Assembly (NCBI GenBank): GCA_002781805.1
Contig: PFFZ01000050.1
Coordinates: 1 to 18,465, forward strand
DNA: 18,465 bases
DNA from: Nitrosopumilales archaeon CG15_BIG_FIL_POST_REV_8_21_14_020_37_12
Lineage (GTDB): Archaea; Thermoproteota; Nitrososphaeria; Nitrososphaerales; Nitrosopumilaceae
Reading direction: 5' to 3'
Below are positions 6,019 to 14,296 of this stretch, piece by piece. The position numbers were made by a program, and so were the translations under genes. The notes under the pieces are model-generated. The model made no database searches and was not told where the DNA came from. It saw only the letters and a program-made list of their open reading frames with translations. Each line of letters starts with the position of its first letter. The first letter of the stretch is position 1.

Positions 6019-6285
6019 ATGGTAACTGAAGAAGAAATTGAACAAGTAACAAAACTAATGAAAATCGATGTTCATGATCATAAAGAATTCATAGATAAAG
6101 TACATGCAATGATTGATTATTTCGATATTTTGGATTCTGCAGGTGTTGAAGATGAGGAAATTTTGATGCTTGATGTCCCATTGTCTAGTCTCAGAGACGA
6201 CAAACATATCCAATATCAAGACAAATTAATCGAGAAATTAAAACACTACAAGGGAACATACGTTAGAGCCCCTAAGATGATGTAG
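6019..6285 (+). CDS. gatC: Asp/Glu-tRNA amidotransferase subunit C
   Basis: This small helical subunit wraps around the GatA-GatB interface and stabilises the amidotransferase. The product is 88 residues from the ATG at 6019. The N-terminus VTEEEIEQVTKLMKID is the usual GatC helix, followed by a second helix (MIDYFDILDSAGVEDEE) and a C-terminal stretch ending YVRAPKMM. Starts are also possible at GTG 6010 and ATG 6016. I prefer 6019 because GGTGAT at 6009-6014, which matches the archaeal anti-Shine-Dalgarno sequence, lies 4 bases before it. It follows aspS almost directly, and the gatA TTG start abuts its TAG. The C-terminal RAP resembles the VRAPKI-type end of other GatC proteins. Confidence 0.88.
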   Translation: MVTEEEIEQVTKLMKIDVHDHKEFIDKVHAMIDYFDILDSAGVEDEEILMLDVPLSSLRDDKHIQYQDKLIEKLKHYKGTYVRAPKMM

Positions 6286-7728
6286 TTGAATCTCAAAATT
6301 TCCGCTTTAGAGTATGTGCATCAAGTAAAGAACGGAGATATCTCGGTAGAAGAGTTTACTGCAAAAACCATCGAGCGAATTCGTCAATTGGATGATAGTA
6401 TACATGCGTTTTTACACGTTAATTCAGATGCCATTGAACAAGCTAAGGTGATAGATAAGAAGATAAAATCAGGAGAAAAAGTCGGTGATTGTTTTGGCAT
6501 GCCAATTTCAATTAAAGATAACATTTGCATCAAAGACACAAAGACTACTTGTGCATCAAAAATGCTGCAGGATTTTGTTGCACCATATGATGCTACAGTA
6601 ATTTCAAGACTAAAACAACAAGATGCAATATTTGTTGGAAAAGTAAATCTTGATGAATTTGCAATGGGGCTTACCACTGAGTTTAGTGCGTATGGTCCAA
6701 CTCATAATCCTTGGAACGTAGATTATGTTCCCGGTGGTTCTTCTGGAGGTAGTGCCGCATCGGTTAGTGCATTTGAGTGTGTTGCATCATTAGGCTCTGA
6801 TACTGGTGGTTCTGTTAGAAATCCGGCAAGCTTTTGTGGAGTCGTAGGATTCAAACCAACATATGGTCTGATTAGTAGATTCGGTCTAATCTCTTATGCA
6901 AATAGTATTGAACAGATAGGTCCTATAACAAGAACTGTTAAGGATACCGCTTTTATGCTAAATATCGTTTCCGGCCATGATTCTAATGATGATACTACAG
7001 TTGATAACCCACAGGATTATCTGTCCGGTATAGATGCTGGAATAGAAGGCAAAAAAATAGGAATAATTCAAGAGATGGTTGGGGATGGAATTGATCCTGC
7101 TGTTCTATCGGCTACAAAAAATGCAGTTACAAAATTAGAAGGATTGGGTGCAACATGTGAAGACGCCCATCTTGAAATGGTGAAATACTCTGTTGCGGCA
7201 TATTATACCATTACTGCAACAGAGGCAGGAAGTAATCTTGCAAGATATGATAACCTGCTTTATGGCTATGATCTTCCTGTAGAAGGATATGAGTTTAATT
7301 CATACATTTCAAAAGCAAGAACAAAGTTTGGACCAGAAGTCACACGAAGAATGATTCTTGGAGGCTTTGTTCCATCTGCCGGGCATGCGGGTAGATATTT
7401 TCTCAAAGCATTAAAAGTAAAACAAAAACTCACTAGGGAAATAGAACATCTATTCAAAAAATATGATTATCTTATTGCGCCAACTGTTCCAATATTGCCA
7501 TTTAAATTTGGTGAAAAAATAGATGATCCAATTGCATTATTCCTTGTTGATATCAATACGGTCACTGCAAATCTCACTGGAAAACCTGCAATCTCTGTTC
7601 CATTTGAGCTGTCAAATGGGCTGCCAATCGGAATGCAAATTTTAGCAAACTCTAATGAAGACAAGTCTGTACTCCAGGCTGCACATGCACTTGAGAGCAC
7701 TGTAAAATTACCAGAGGTGCCAATTTGA
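6286..7728 (+). CDS. gatA: Asp/Glu-tRNA amidotransferase subunit A
   Basis: GatA is the amidase subunit that releases ammonia from glutamine for transamidation. The 480-residue product carries the amidase signature: catalytic Lys77 in SIKDN, the cis-Ser152 in PGGSSGGSA and nucleophile Ser176 in SDTGGS. The spacing between them (75 and 99 residues) equals that of the structurally known bacterial GatA as I recall it. The typical QIGPITR and PTVPILPF segments are also present. The start is a TTG directly after the gatC stop, with no gap, and the 3' end overlaps gatB by four bases (TTGA), so translation is probably coupled. All key residues are intact. In archaea with GatDE making Gln-tRNA(Gln), GatCAB usually serves Asn-tRNA(Asn). 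Confidence 0.95.
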   Translation: MNLKISALEYVHQVKNGDISVEEFTAKTIERIRQLDDSIHAFLHVNSDAIEQAKVIDKKIKSGEKVGDCFGMPISIKDNICIKDTKTTCASKMLQDFVAPYDATVISRLKQQDAIFVGKVNLDEFAMGLTTEFSAYGPTHNPWNVDYVPGGSSGGSAASVSAFECVASLGSDTGGSVRNPASFCGVVGFKPTYGLISRFGLISYANSIEQIGPITRTVKDTAFMLNIVSGHDSNDDTTVDNPQDYLSGIDAGIEGKKIGIIQEMVGDGIDPAVLSATKNAVTKLEGLGATCEDAHLEMVKYSVAAYYTITATEAGSNLARYDNLLYGYDLPVEGYEFNSYISKARTKFGPEVTRRMILGGFVPSAGHAGRYFLKALKVKQKLTREIEHLFKKYDYLIAPTVPILPFKFGEKIDDPIALFLVDINTVTANLTGKPAISVPFELSNGLPIGMQILANSNEDKSVLQAAHALESTVKLPEVPI

Positions 7729-9128
7729 CAAAAATAGGCCTAGAGATTCACTCTCAATTAACAAATCTTGAAAGTAAATTGTTTTGTTCCTGCAAGGCAA
7801 ACTATAGGGAGTATGCGCCAAACACAAACATATGCCCAATATGTATGGGATTGCCTGGCAGTCTTCCAAGAATTAACAAAAAAGCAATTGAAAAGGCAAC
7901 AATGATTGCACTAGCTCTAAATTGCAGTACTCCTGAAAAGATTGCATTTTTTAGAAAAAATTATTTTTATCCTGATTTACCAAAAAATTTCCAAATTACA
8001 CAGTTAAACATCTATGGTGATACCAGTGTAGGTGGACCAGGCCACATTATAATTGGTGATAAAAAAATTAGAATTACACGAGTCCAGTTAGAAGAAGATC
8101 CTGGAAGATTAATTTATGAAGGAAGTTCCTCAAAAAACCAAATTACACTTGTTGATTACAATCGTGCAGGCACTCCTTTGGTGGAAATTGTCACCGAACC
8201 TGATTTTGAAAATCCAAAACAAGTAAGAGAATTTCTCAACATTTTGTCTAATTTGCTTGAGAATCTAGGCGTATCTGATCCTAGTTTAGATGGTGCGATG
8301 AGGGCTGATGCTAATGTGTCTATAGAAGGAGGAAACAAAGTAGAAATCAAAAATATTGGGTCTTTTCATGATTTAGAAAAAGCAGTTCATTTTGAAATTA
8401 CCAGACAAGAAAGTTTGCATTCAAGAAACATTCCAATTCCCCAAGAAACAAGGCATTGGGACGATAAAAGAAAGATTACGATTTCTGCTCGTTCAAAAGA
8501 AGAGGAGTTGGACTATAGATATTTTCTTGAAGGTGACATTCCTTGGATTAGGATGGAAAAAGACATACTAGATATGCTCAAAAAAGAAATGCCAGAAAGC
8601 ATTAGCTCAAAAAAGGAGAGATACATATCAAAATACGGTATACCTGCACAGGTAGCAGATGTTTTATCTTCTGACAAGTTTTATTCAGACTTGTTTGAAG
8701 CGTCACATAATGAAAAAAATGCAAAGGAAATTGCAAATATCATTACGACTGATTTGATGGGGTTGGTTGACACTCGTGAAAAAAGAGAATTGTCAAAATT
8801 TACGTCAGTCCATCTCAGGGATTTAGCAGATGCAATTCAATCCGGAATGATTACTAGAAATTCTGCAAAAAACGCATTGCCTGAAATCGTAAAAACTGGA
8901 AAAGACCTCTCTAGAATAATTGCAGATCTTGATCTTGGAAATATGTCTGATGAGTTTGAACTATCAAAGATAGTTGATGAAGTGGTTTCTGAAGAATCAG
9001 AAGCAGTAAAACAGGCAAAATCAAACCCGCAAACAGTAAACTATCTTGTTGGCAAAGTAATGCAAAAAACAAAAGGTAAAGCAGATCCAAAAATAACCAT
9101 GACTCTACTCAAAAAGAAGCTAGAGTAA
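7725..9128 (+). CDS. gatB: Asp/Glu-tRNA amidotransferase subunit B
   Basis: GatB is the kinase/transamidase subunit: it phosphorylates the Asp or Glu on the mischarged tRNA and completes amidation with the ammonia from GatA. The product has 467 residues. The N-terminal cradle begins TKIGLEIHSQL and carries the zinc site Cys21, Cys23, Cys37 and Cys40 (CSC...CPIC followed by MGLPG). The family block FFRKNYFYPDLPKNFQITQ follows, then a C-terminal helical and YqeY-like tail domain (ending QKTKGKADPKITMTLLKKKLE) that binds the tRNA elbow. The TTG start overlaps the gatA TGA. The next gene starts two bases after the stop. No damage is visible. Confidence 0.95.
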   Translation: MTKIGLEIHSQLTNLESKLFCSCKANYREYAPNTNICPICMGLPGSLPRINKKAIEKATMIALALNCSTPEKIAFFRKNYFYPDLPKNFQITQLNIYGDTSVGGPGHIIIGDKKIRITRVQLEEDPGRLIYEGSSSKNQITLVDYNRAGTPLVEIVTEPDFENPKQVREFLNILSNLLENLGVSDPSLDGAMRADANVSIEGGNKVEIKNIGSFHDLEKAVHFEITRQESLHSRNIPIPQETRHWDDKRKITISARSKEEELDYRYFLEGDIPWIRMEKDILDMLKKEMPESISSKKERYISKYGIPAQVADVLSSDKFYSDLFEASHNEKNAKEIANIITTDLMGLVDTREKRELSKFTSVHLRDLADAIQSGMITRNSAKNALPEIVKTGKDLSRIIADLDLGNMSDEFELSKIVDEVVSEESEAVKQAKSNPQTVNYLVGKVMQKTKGKADPKITMTLLKKKLE

Positions 9129-9130
9129 TC

Positions 9131-9394
9131 ATGGTCAAATTATCCCTTGAAAATATAGAATTCATAAAAATTTTAGCTACTTCAGACTCAACAATATTGC
9201 AGTCAGGAATGAATGAGGCCACGCTGATGAGACTGGAATCTGAGATAGGCATAATTTTGCGAGAATATTATCAAGAAAAAACAATGAAAACTAACACCAA
9301 CTGGGCGGTAAAATTTGAAAACGTTGGAATTTCTGAAGATGACGTAAAGGCAGCAATTGCATGCGCACGACGATTGGGCGTTAATATTTCATGA
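9131..9394 (+). CDS. Uncharacterised 87-residue protein in the aspS-gatCAB operon
   Basis: I do not recognise this protein. It begins two bases after the gatB stop with an ATG, so it is almost certainly translated with the amidotransferase. It is soluble and looks alpha/beta: N-terminal helix (LSLENIEFIKILATSD), a second helix (MNEATLMRLESEIGIILREYYQE), a linker containing WAVKFENVGI, and a C-terminal helix (SEDDVKAAIACARRLGVNIS). It has a single Cys near the C-terminus and no nucleic-acid motif that I can name. It could be an accessory factor of the tRNA-dependent amidation complex or an unrelated rider. Tight spacing favours the former but does not show it. Confidence 0.75.
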   Translation: MVKLSLENIEFIKILATSDSTILQSGMNEATLMRLESEIGIILREYYQEKTMKTNTNWAVKFENVGISEDDVKAAIACARRLGVNIS

Positions 9395-9403
9395 TCAAAA
9401 AAT

Positions 9404-9412
9404 CTTTTTACA
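9404..9412 (+). promoter_or_regulatory. TATA-like element before the acyl-CoA synthetase
   Basis: CTTTTTACA is centred about 29 bp before the TTG start at 9437. The five-T run at 9405-9409, 11 bases after the upstream stop, could equally be part of the transcript end of the gat operon. The two roles cannot be separated by eye. Confidence 0.35.
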
Positions 9413-9436
9413 TCAAAGTATTTTGTAAATACAATC

Positions 9437-11362
9437 TTGCCTGATTTTGTTTTTAATCCGTCTGAGAATCAAATAAAAAATTCAAATATTTTTAAATTCA
9501 TGCGAAGACATAATATTGCATCACTGGATGATCTGTCAAAAAAAGCAAACGAGAATTTAGAGTGGTTTTGGCAACAGGTAGATAAAGACATAGGACTTGT
9601 CTGGGATAGACCATATGACAAAATCCTAGATATGTCAAAAGGGATTGAATGGTCTCAGTGGTTTGTTGGTGGCAAGACAAACATCTACAAATCGTCTGTT
9701 GAAAAATTTTCTCAATCTGATCCTGAAAAAATTGCTTATTATTTTGAATCCGAAGATGGTAAACGATCCACAGTGACCTATCGTGATCTAGACATCAAAG
9801 TATCAAAACTTGCAAATGGGCTTAAAGAAATCGGAATAAAAAAAGGAGACGTTGTTGCAATTTACCTTCCCATGATTGAAGAAGCCATATTGGCAATTCT
9901 TGCATCTGCAAAAATAGGTGCAATTCAAACAGTCATATTTTCTGGATACAGTTCTGATTCCTTACATATAAGATTACAAGACTGTAATGCAAAAATTCTT
10001 TTTACATCTGATGGGTTTCAAAGAAAAGGAAATCCCGTATCTCAAAAAAAGATAGTTGAGGAAGCCATACATGATACAAGTGTTGAAAAAATAATTTTAG
10101 TGTCATACAAAGCGGTAGATCACTATGACAAATCTAAAAAAATTATTCCTTATGATGATCTTGTATCTGCACAAAACCCATTATGCGAAACTGAAGTCAT
10201 GGAATCCACGGATCCCATTTTTATTTTATACACTTCAGGTACCACAGGCAGGCCCAAAGGTGTAATTCACGTTCATGGGGGGTTTTCTGTTTTTGCAGGC
10301 TATCAGGCAGCATATTTGATTGATACTCATAAAGATGACGTGCTATTCTGGCCCGCAGATATTGGATGGATTACAGGTTTAGTGTGGAATGTATATGGTT
10401 TATTGTTAATGGGTGCAAGTGCTGTAATTTATGATGGAGGGATAGATTTTCCCGACTTTACTAGAATATGGAAGATGATATCCGAATACAAAGCGACCAT
10501 TTTTGGAATATCTCCAACTGCAGTAAGACTATTTAAGAAAAACAACATTGAGCCACGATTATCATGTTCTCTGGATCACCTCAAAAATATTCCGACTACG
10601 GGGGAACCACTAGATTCAGATTCTTGGTTATGGTTATATGAAAAAGTAGGAAACAAAAAAATCCCTATTGTGAACCTGTCTGGTGGTACAGAGATTGGCG
10701 GTGCGATGCTTTCTGTGTTTCCTGGAATGAAATTAAATCCATCAACAGTAGGCATGCCGTGTCCTGGAATGATACTTGATGTATTTGACGATGATGGATG
10801 TTCTGTCAGGGAGCAGAACGGGTATCTTGTAATAAAATCACCATGGCCTGCTATGACAAAAGGATTGTTGCATGACGACAAGCGATATCTTGAGACATAT
10901 TGGTCAAGATTTGAAAATGTGTGGTTTCATGGGGATTATGTTTTCGTTGATAATGATGGTTTATGGTATATGAAAGGAAGGGCTGATGATGTAATTAACG
11001 TATCAGGTCATAGGATGAGTACGGCAGAGATTGAACACACTGTGATATCTCATCCAAAAATTTCGGATGCTGCATCAATTGCAATTCCTGATGATATTAC
11101 GGGGGAGGCAATTGTTGTTTTTTTTGTGGCCAATAACCAACCTCACGCAGGATTGGAATTTGAAATTTCTAATTTTATATCTGAAAAGATTGGAAAACTC
11201 GCAAAACCAAAATTTGTTTTTCAAATTTCAGATCTTCCCAAAACTAGAACTGGAAAAATCCTGAGAAGGCTCCTAAAAGCAAAATTATTAAACAAACCAT
11301 TGGGTGATTTATCCTCGCTTGAAAACCCACATGTTTTGAATGAAATTTCTTCATTGGGTTGA
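9437..11362 (+). CDS. AMP-forming acyl-CoA synthetase (acetoacetyl-CoA synthetase-like)
   Basis: This 641-residue enzyme of the ANL superfamily would activate a carboxylic acid with ATP and CoA in the cytosol. Motifs in order: the P-loop YTSGTTGRPKG at about 265-275, SGGTEIGG at 415-422, the hinge segment WFHGDYV...GLWYMKGRADDVINVSGHRMSTAEIE, and the C-terminal catalytic Lys607 in TRTGKILRR. In true acetyl-CoA synthetases the acid pocket is closed by Trp in WWQTE; here the same place reads SGGTE, with Gly416 at the Trp position, so the pocket should accept larger acids. The N-terminus (PSENQIKNSNIFKFMRRHN) resembles acetoacetyl-CoA-synthetase-like enzymes. The start is a TTG. The substrate is unknown. 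A role beside the 3-hydroxypropionate/4-hydroxybutyrate cycle is possible, though the cycle's known thaumarchaeal synthetases are of a different, ADP-forming type. Confidence 0.9.
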   Translation: MPDFVFNPSENQIKNSNIFKFMRRHNIASLDDLSKKANENLEWFWQQVDKDIGLVWDRPYDKILDMSKGIEWSQWFVGGKTNIYKSSVEKFSQSDPEKIAYYFESEDGKRSTVTYRDLDIKVSKLANGLKEIGIKKGDVVAIYLPMIEEAILAILASAKIGAIQTVIFSGYSSDSLHIRLQDCNAKILFTSDGFQRKGNPVSQKKIVEEAIHDTSVEKIILVSYKAVDHYDKSKKIIPYDDLVSAQNPLCETEVMESTDPIFILYTSGTTGRPKGVIHVHGGFSVFAGYQAAYLIDTHKDDVLFWPADIGWITGLVWNVYGLLLMGASAVIYDGGIDFPDFTRIWKMISEYKATIFGISPTAVRLFKKNNIEPRLSCSLDHLKNIPTTGEPLDSDSWLWLYEKVGNKKIPIVNLSGGTEIGGAMLSVFPGMKLNPSTVGMPCPGMILDVFDDDGCSVREQNGYLVIKSPWPAMTKGLLHDDKRYLETYWSRFENVWFHGDYVFVDNDGLWYMKGRADDVINVSGHRMSTAEIEHTVISHPKISDAASIAIPDDITGEAIVVFFVANNQPHAGLEFEISNFISEKIGKLAKPKFVFQISDLPKTRTGKILRRLLKAKLLNKPLGDLSSLENPHVLNEISSLG

Positions 11363-11405
11363 GAAAATCTTACTAGACCATACCCCTAATTTCACATGAC
11401 AGAAC

Positions 11406-11413
11406 TATATTTG
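11406..11413 (+). promoter_or_regulatory. TATA box of the aminotransferase gene
   Basis: TATATTTG is centred about 24 bp before the ATG at 11433, so transcription should begin at or within a base or two of the start codon. Confidence 0.55.
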
Positions 11414-11432
11414 AGTAAATCTCACGATAATT

Positions 11433-12791
11433 ATGAAGTTTATTGTTGATCAACAAGTAGAAGACATTGAATTACCCGAAAATCTAAAATTAAATACGTT
11501 TTTACAAGAGTTTCACTCTGATTGTAGGCATCCTGAATGTAATTTTGGGTTTTATGGGTTCGCTTTTGGACAATCTCCATTCCCAGTACCACGCGTAATT
11601 CAGGATGCATTGATAAAAAATGCTCACAAAGGTGGTTATGCTGCAGTTCCAGGAATCCCAGATCTTCGTAACGCAATATCAAAATACAATAAACACTATT
11701 TCCAAATGGATATTGATCCTAAAAGAATCTATGTTGGTCCTGGAACAAAGGAATTAATTTTTAACTTGCTTGAGATTTTGCATGGAACTGTAATTCTGCC
11801 TACCCCTGCATGGCTTGGATATTTGCCTCAGATTAGGTTCTTGAAAAAAAATTACCACATGTTGCCAGCTCGAGCAAACAAAAAGATCTCACCCAGTGAT
11901 CTTAGAAAACTTGCGTTAAGATTACACGACAGGCAGAAAATTTTGATACTAAACAATCCAAACAACCCTACAGGTTTACTATATGATCAGTTAGAACTGG
12001 AAGAAATTGCAGATGTTTGCAGAGAACAATCAATCACAGTCATATCTGATGAAATTTATGCCCAACTCACATTTGATTTCACTAAATTTGTCAGCATGGG
12101 CAAGATTTATCCCGAAGGGACTTTTGTGACAAACGGATTATCAAAATCGCATGCAGCAGGAGGATATAGATTAGGATATGTTGTATTTCCACAACACGCA
12201 GTAGACCTCAAAATTCAATTCAAGAAAATTCTTGCAACCGAATACACTGCAGTGTCTACCCCCATACAATATGCAGCCATACCGGGATTTGAGATTAGTG
12301 ATGAAATGAATGAATATTTTGAGATCACACGAAATATTCACAGAATCATGGGCGAGTATACATATAATGAAATTACTAAAATTGAAGGAATAAAAGCTAC
12401 AAAACCAGAGGCCACATTTTATCTGTTGGCGGATTTTAATTTGTATGCTCCAGAACTACAAAATGCAAAAATTACTACATCTCAAAGACTTTCCGAATCT
12501 TTGATTGTTCACCCTTATCACACTGCCATCGTTGGTGGAGATAGTTTGGTATTGGAGAGGACTGATTTTAGTGCAAGAATTGCTTATGTGGATTATGATG
12601 GTGCCAAAGTATATCAAAATTATAAAGACCAAAAACCAAAGACATATTCAGATAAAATGGAATTTGCAAAAAACAATGCACCAAAAATCACTGCGGGAGT
12701 AAAAATGATTTCAAAATTCTTTGAAAAGATTAAACAAGACTCCACAATTAATCTAAAGACAAAAAAGAATAGTTTGAGTGTACCAAGTTAG
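11433..12791 (+). CDS. PLP-dependent aminotransferase, class I/II
   Basis: This 452-residue fold-type I enzyme transfers an amino group between an amino acid and a 2-oxo acid using pyridoxal phosphate. The Schiff-base lysine is Lys238 in NGLSKSHAAGGYR, with the phosphate-binding Arg246. The other cofactor residues are Asn178 in NNPNNPTG, and Asp206 and Tyr209 in SDEIYAQL. The substrate specificity is unclear: the N-terminal part with CRHPECNFGFYGFAFGQSPFP is not that of classic aspartate or histidinol-phosphate aminotransferases. The C-terminus extends about 50 residues past the usual end with a Lys-rich tail (KKNSLSVPS), which is unusual. It has its own promoter at 11406 and faces the kinase gene tail to tail, 13 bp apart. 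Confidence 0.88.
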   Translation: MKFIVDQQVEDIELPENLKLNTFLQEFHSDCRHPECNFGFYGFAFGQSPFPVPRVIQDALIKNAHKGGYAAVPGIPDLRNAISKYNKHYFQMDIDPKRIYVGPGTKELIFNLLEILHGTVILPTPAWLGYLPQIRFLKKNYHMLPARANKKISPSDLRKLALRLHDRQKILILNNPNNPTGLLYDQLELEEIADVCREQSITVISDEIYAQLTFDFTKFVSMGKIYPEGTFVTNGLSKSHAAGGYRLGYVVFPQHAVDLKIQFKKILATEYTAVSTPIQYAAIPGFEISDEMNEYFEITRNIHRIMGEYTYNEITKIEGIKATKPEATFYLLADFNLYAPELQNAKITTSQRLSESLIVHPYHTAIVGGDSLVLERTDFSARIAYVDYDGAKVYQNYKDQKPKTYSDKMEFAKNNAPKITAGVKMISKFFEKIKQDSTINLKTKKNSLSVPS

Positions 12792-12804
12792 ATTGTTTTT
12801 GATC

Positions 12805-13893
12805 TCATGATTTGAGATGTTGTATCTGAATCGCCTTTTTTGGTAATCTAAAATAAAATGTTGTTCCAAAATTCACTTGACTTTCAACCCATATTTGACC
12901 ATTTAGTGCTTTCACGATTCCCTCACAAATGGATAACCCTAACCCACTACCCTCTTTTTTTCTCTTTAATGATGCATCAACCTGATAGAATTTTTTGAAA
13001 ATATTTTGTTGCTCTTCAAATGATATTCCATGACCATTATCTTTGACAAAAAACACTATCGATTTCTCTTGCTCATAACTACCTATTTCGATTTTACCGC
13101 CACGTTCAGGCACAAATTCAAGTGCATTTGATATAAGATTTGAAAAAACTTGGCATATTCTATCAGCATCAGATACTATTTGGTGATTCTCTGAGTTCTT
13201 TTCAAGATGCACGTTTTTGATTTTACATATTGGAGAAAATGCTTTGTAAACTAGATCGATTACCTCTTTGGATTCTAGCATATCTTTGGTTATGTTTAGT
13301 TTTTCTAAATCGATCTTCTGTGCAGTTAATATGTCTTGAATTAATTTTTGCAATCGAATAGTGGCCAGATGAATTTCATTAAGTGCATCTAATTGCTGAT
13401 TGTTTAATTCCCCTAACAATTCTTGTTTTTTTAATAATTGAATATATCCCAAAATTGGCATTATTGGAGTTTTTAATTCATGTGACATCATAGACATGAA
13501 TTCTATTTTTCTTTTATCGATTTCTTGTAGCTGTATGTTTAGTTTTTTCTCTTTTTCTATTGTTTTTCCTACCATGTCAGTCATTTTATGAAAATTTTTA
13601 TGAAGATATTGCAATTCATGAATTCCATAATTGGACTCGGTATATTTTGTCGTTTTATTGTTTTTTGAAAATTCATTCATCTTGGTGATCAACTCATCTA
13701 TCGGAGTTGTGATGTTTCTCGAAATGTAAAAGGTTCCAATTAGTGTTCCCAGTGATACAATTCCTGAGAAACCTAACATTATGGTTCCCATTAACTCATC
13801 ACTGGTTGTAATGAAACTTAAAAACCCCATATAGAATATTATGAAGCTGGTAACACCAAACATCAAAAATAAAACTTGTTTGATTTTTAGCAT
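12805..13893 (-). CDS. Membrane sensor histidine kinase with HAMP-like linker
   Basis: This 362-residue kinase autophosphorylates a histidine and passes the phosphate to a receiver. Two membrane spans lie at about residues 5-29 and 36-57, joined by only a handful of residues, so it has almost no extracellular sensor and probably senses within the membrane or from partner proteins. A HAMP-like segment (ITTPIDELITKMNEF) and a coiled coil follow. The H-box is MSHELKTP with His138. The ATPase has the N-box (SNLISNALEF, Asn252 and Asn256), the G1 box KDNGHGI (Asp285), the F-box FKKFYQVD and the G2 box GSGLGLSI. It starts 10 bp after the receiver gene, its likely partner, and is the last gene of the three-gene operon. 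Confidence 0.92.
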   Translation of the reverse strand: MLKIKQVLFLMFGVTSFIIFYMGFLSFITTSDELMGTIMLGFSGIVSLGTLIGTFYISRNITTPIDELITKMNEFSKNNKTTKYTESNYGIHELQYLHKNFHKMTDMVGKTIEKEKKLNIQLQEIDKRKIEFMSMMSHELKTPIMPILGYIQLLKKQELLGELNNQQLDALNEIHLATIRLQKLIQDILTAQKIDLEKLNITKDMLESKEVIDLVYKAFSPICKIKNVHLEKNSENHQIVSDADRICQVFSNLISNALEFVPERGGKIEIGSYEQEKSIVFFVKDNGHGISFEEQQNIFKKFYQVDASLKRKKEGSGLGLSICEGIVKALNGQIWVESQVNFGTTFYFRLPKKAIQIQHLKS

Positions 13894-13903
13894 TTTGATC
13901 AGA

Positions 13904-14296
13904 CTATTGGTATTTTGAGATTGTTGTGATCTTTTCTAATAGTACATCAATATCAACGGGTTTTTGAAGAATTGTTTTTATTCCAATTTCTTTGAATTTC
14001 TGTTGATTCTCTTTGGTAATGTTGGATGCCGTTAGAATTATGATTTTTGAAATCTTATCTGAGGATCGGATTTTTTCTAGAATCTCATAACCATCTAACT
14101 CAGGCATGGCCAAATCTAATAAAATTACATTGAATTGTTCCTTTTGCAATATCTCTAGACCATATTCTCCGTCATTTGCTATGATGCATTTATGATTATT
14201 TAGCCTCAAAAATGTAGAAATCATTTTTGTAATCTGTTCATTGTCATCTATAATTAGAACGGTTAGTTCTTTTTTTATGAATGTCAAATCGCTCAT
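13904..14296 (-). CDS. Stand-alone response-regulator receiver protein
   Basis: This 130-residue protein is only a CheY-like receiver domain with no output domain. The acidic pocket is Asp17-Asp18, the phosphoacceptor is Asp61 in LLDLAMPELDG, the switch Thr is Thr89 in IILTAS, and the conserved Lys112 is in LQKPVD, so all catalytic residues are present. The start ATG overlaps the upstream TrmB gene's stop by four bases (ATGA), and the kinase follows after 10 bp, so the three proteins are made together. Without a DNA-binding domain, it must act by protein contact, either on the co-encoded TrmB regulator or on a motility or membrane partner. Confidence 0.92.
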   Translation of the reverse strand: MSDLTFIKKELTVLIIDDNEQITKMISTFLRLNNHKCIIANDGEYGLEILQKEQFNVILLDLAMPELDGYEILEKIRSSDKISKIIILTASNITKENQQKFKEIGIKTILQKPVDIDVLLEKITTISKYQ

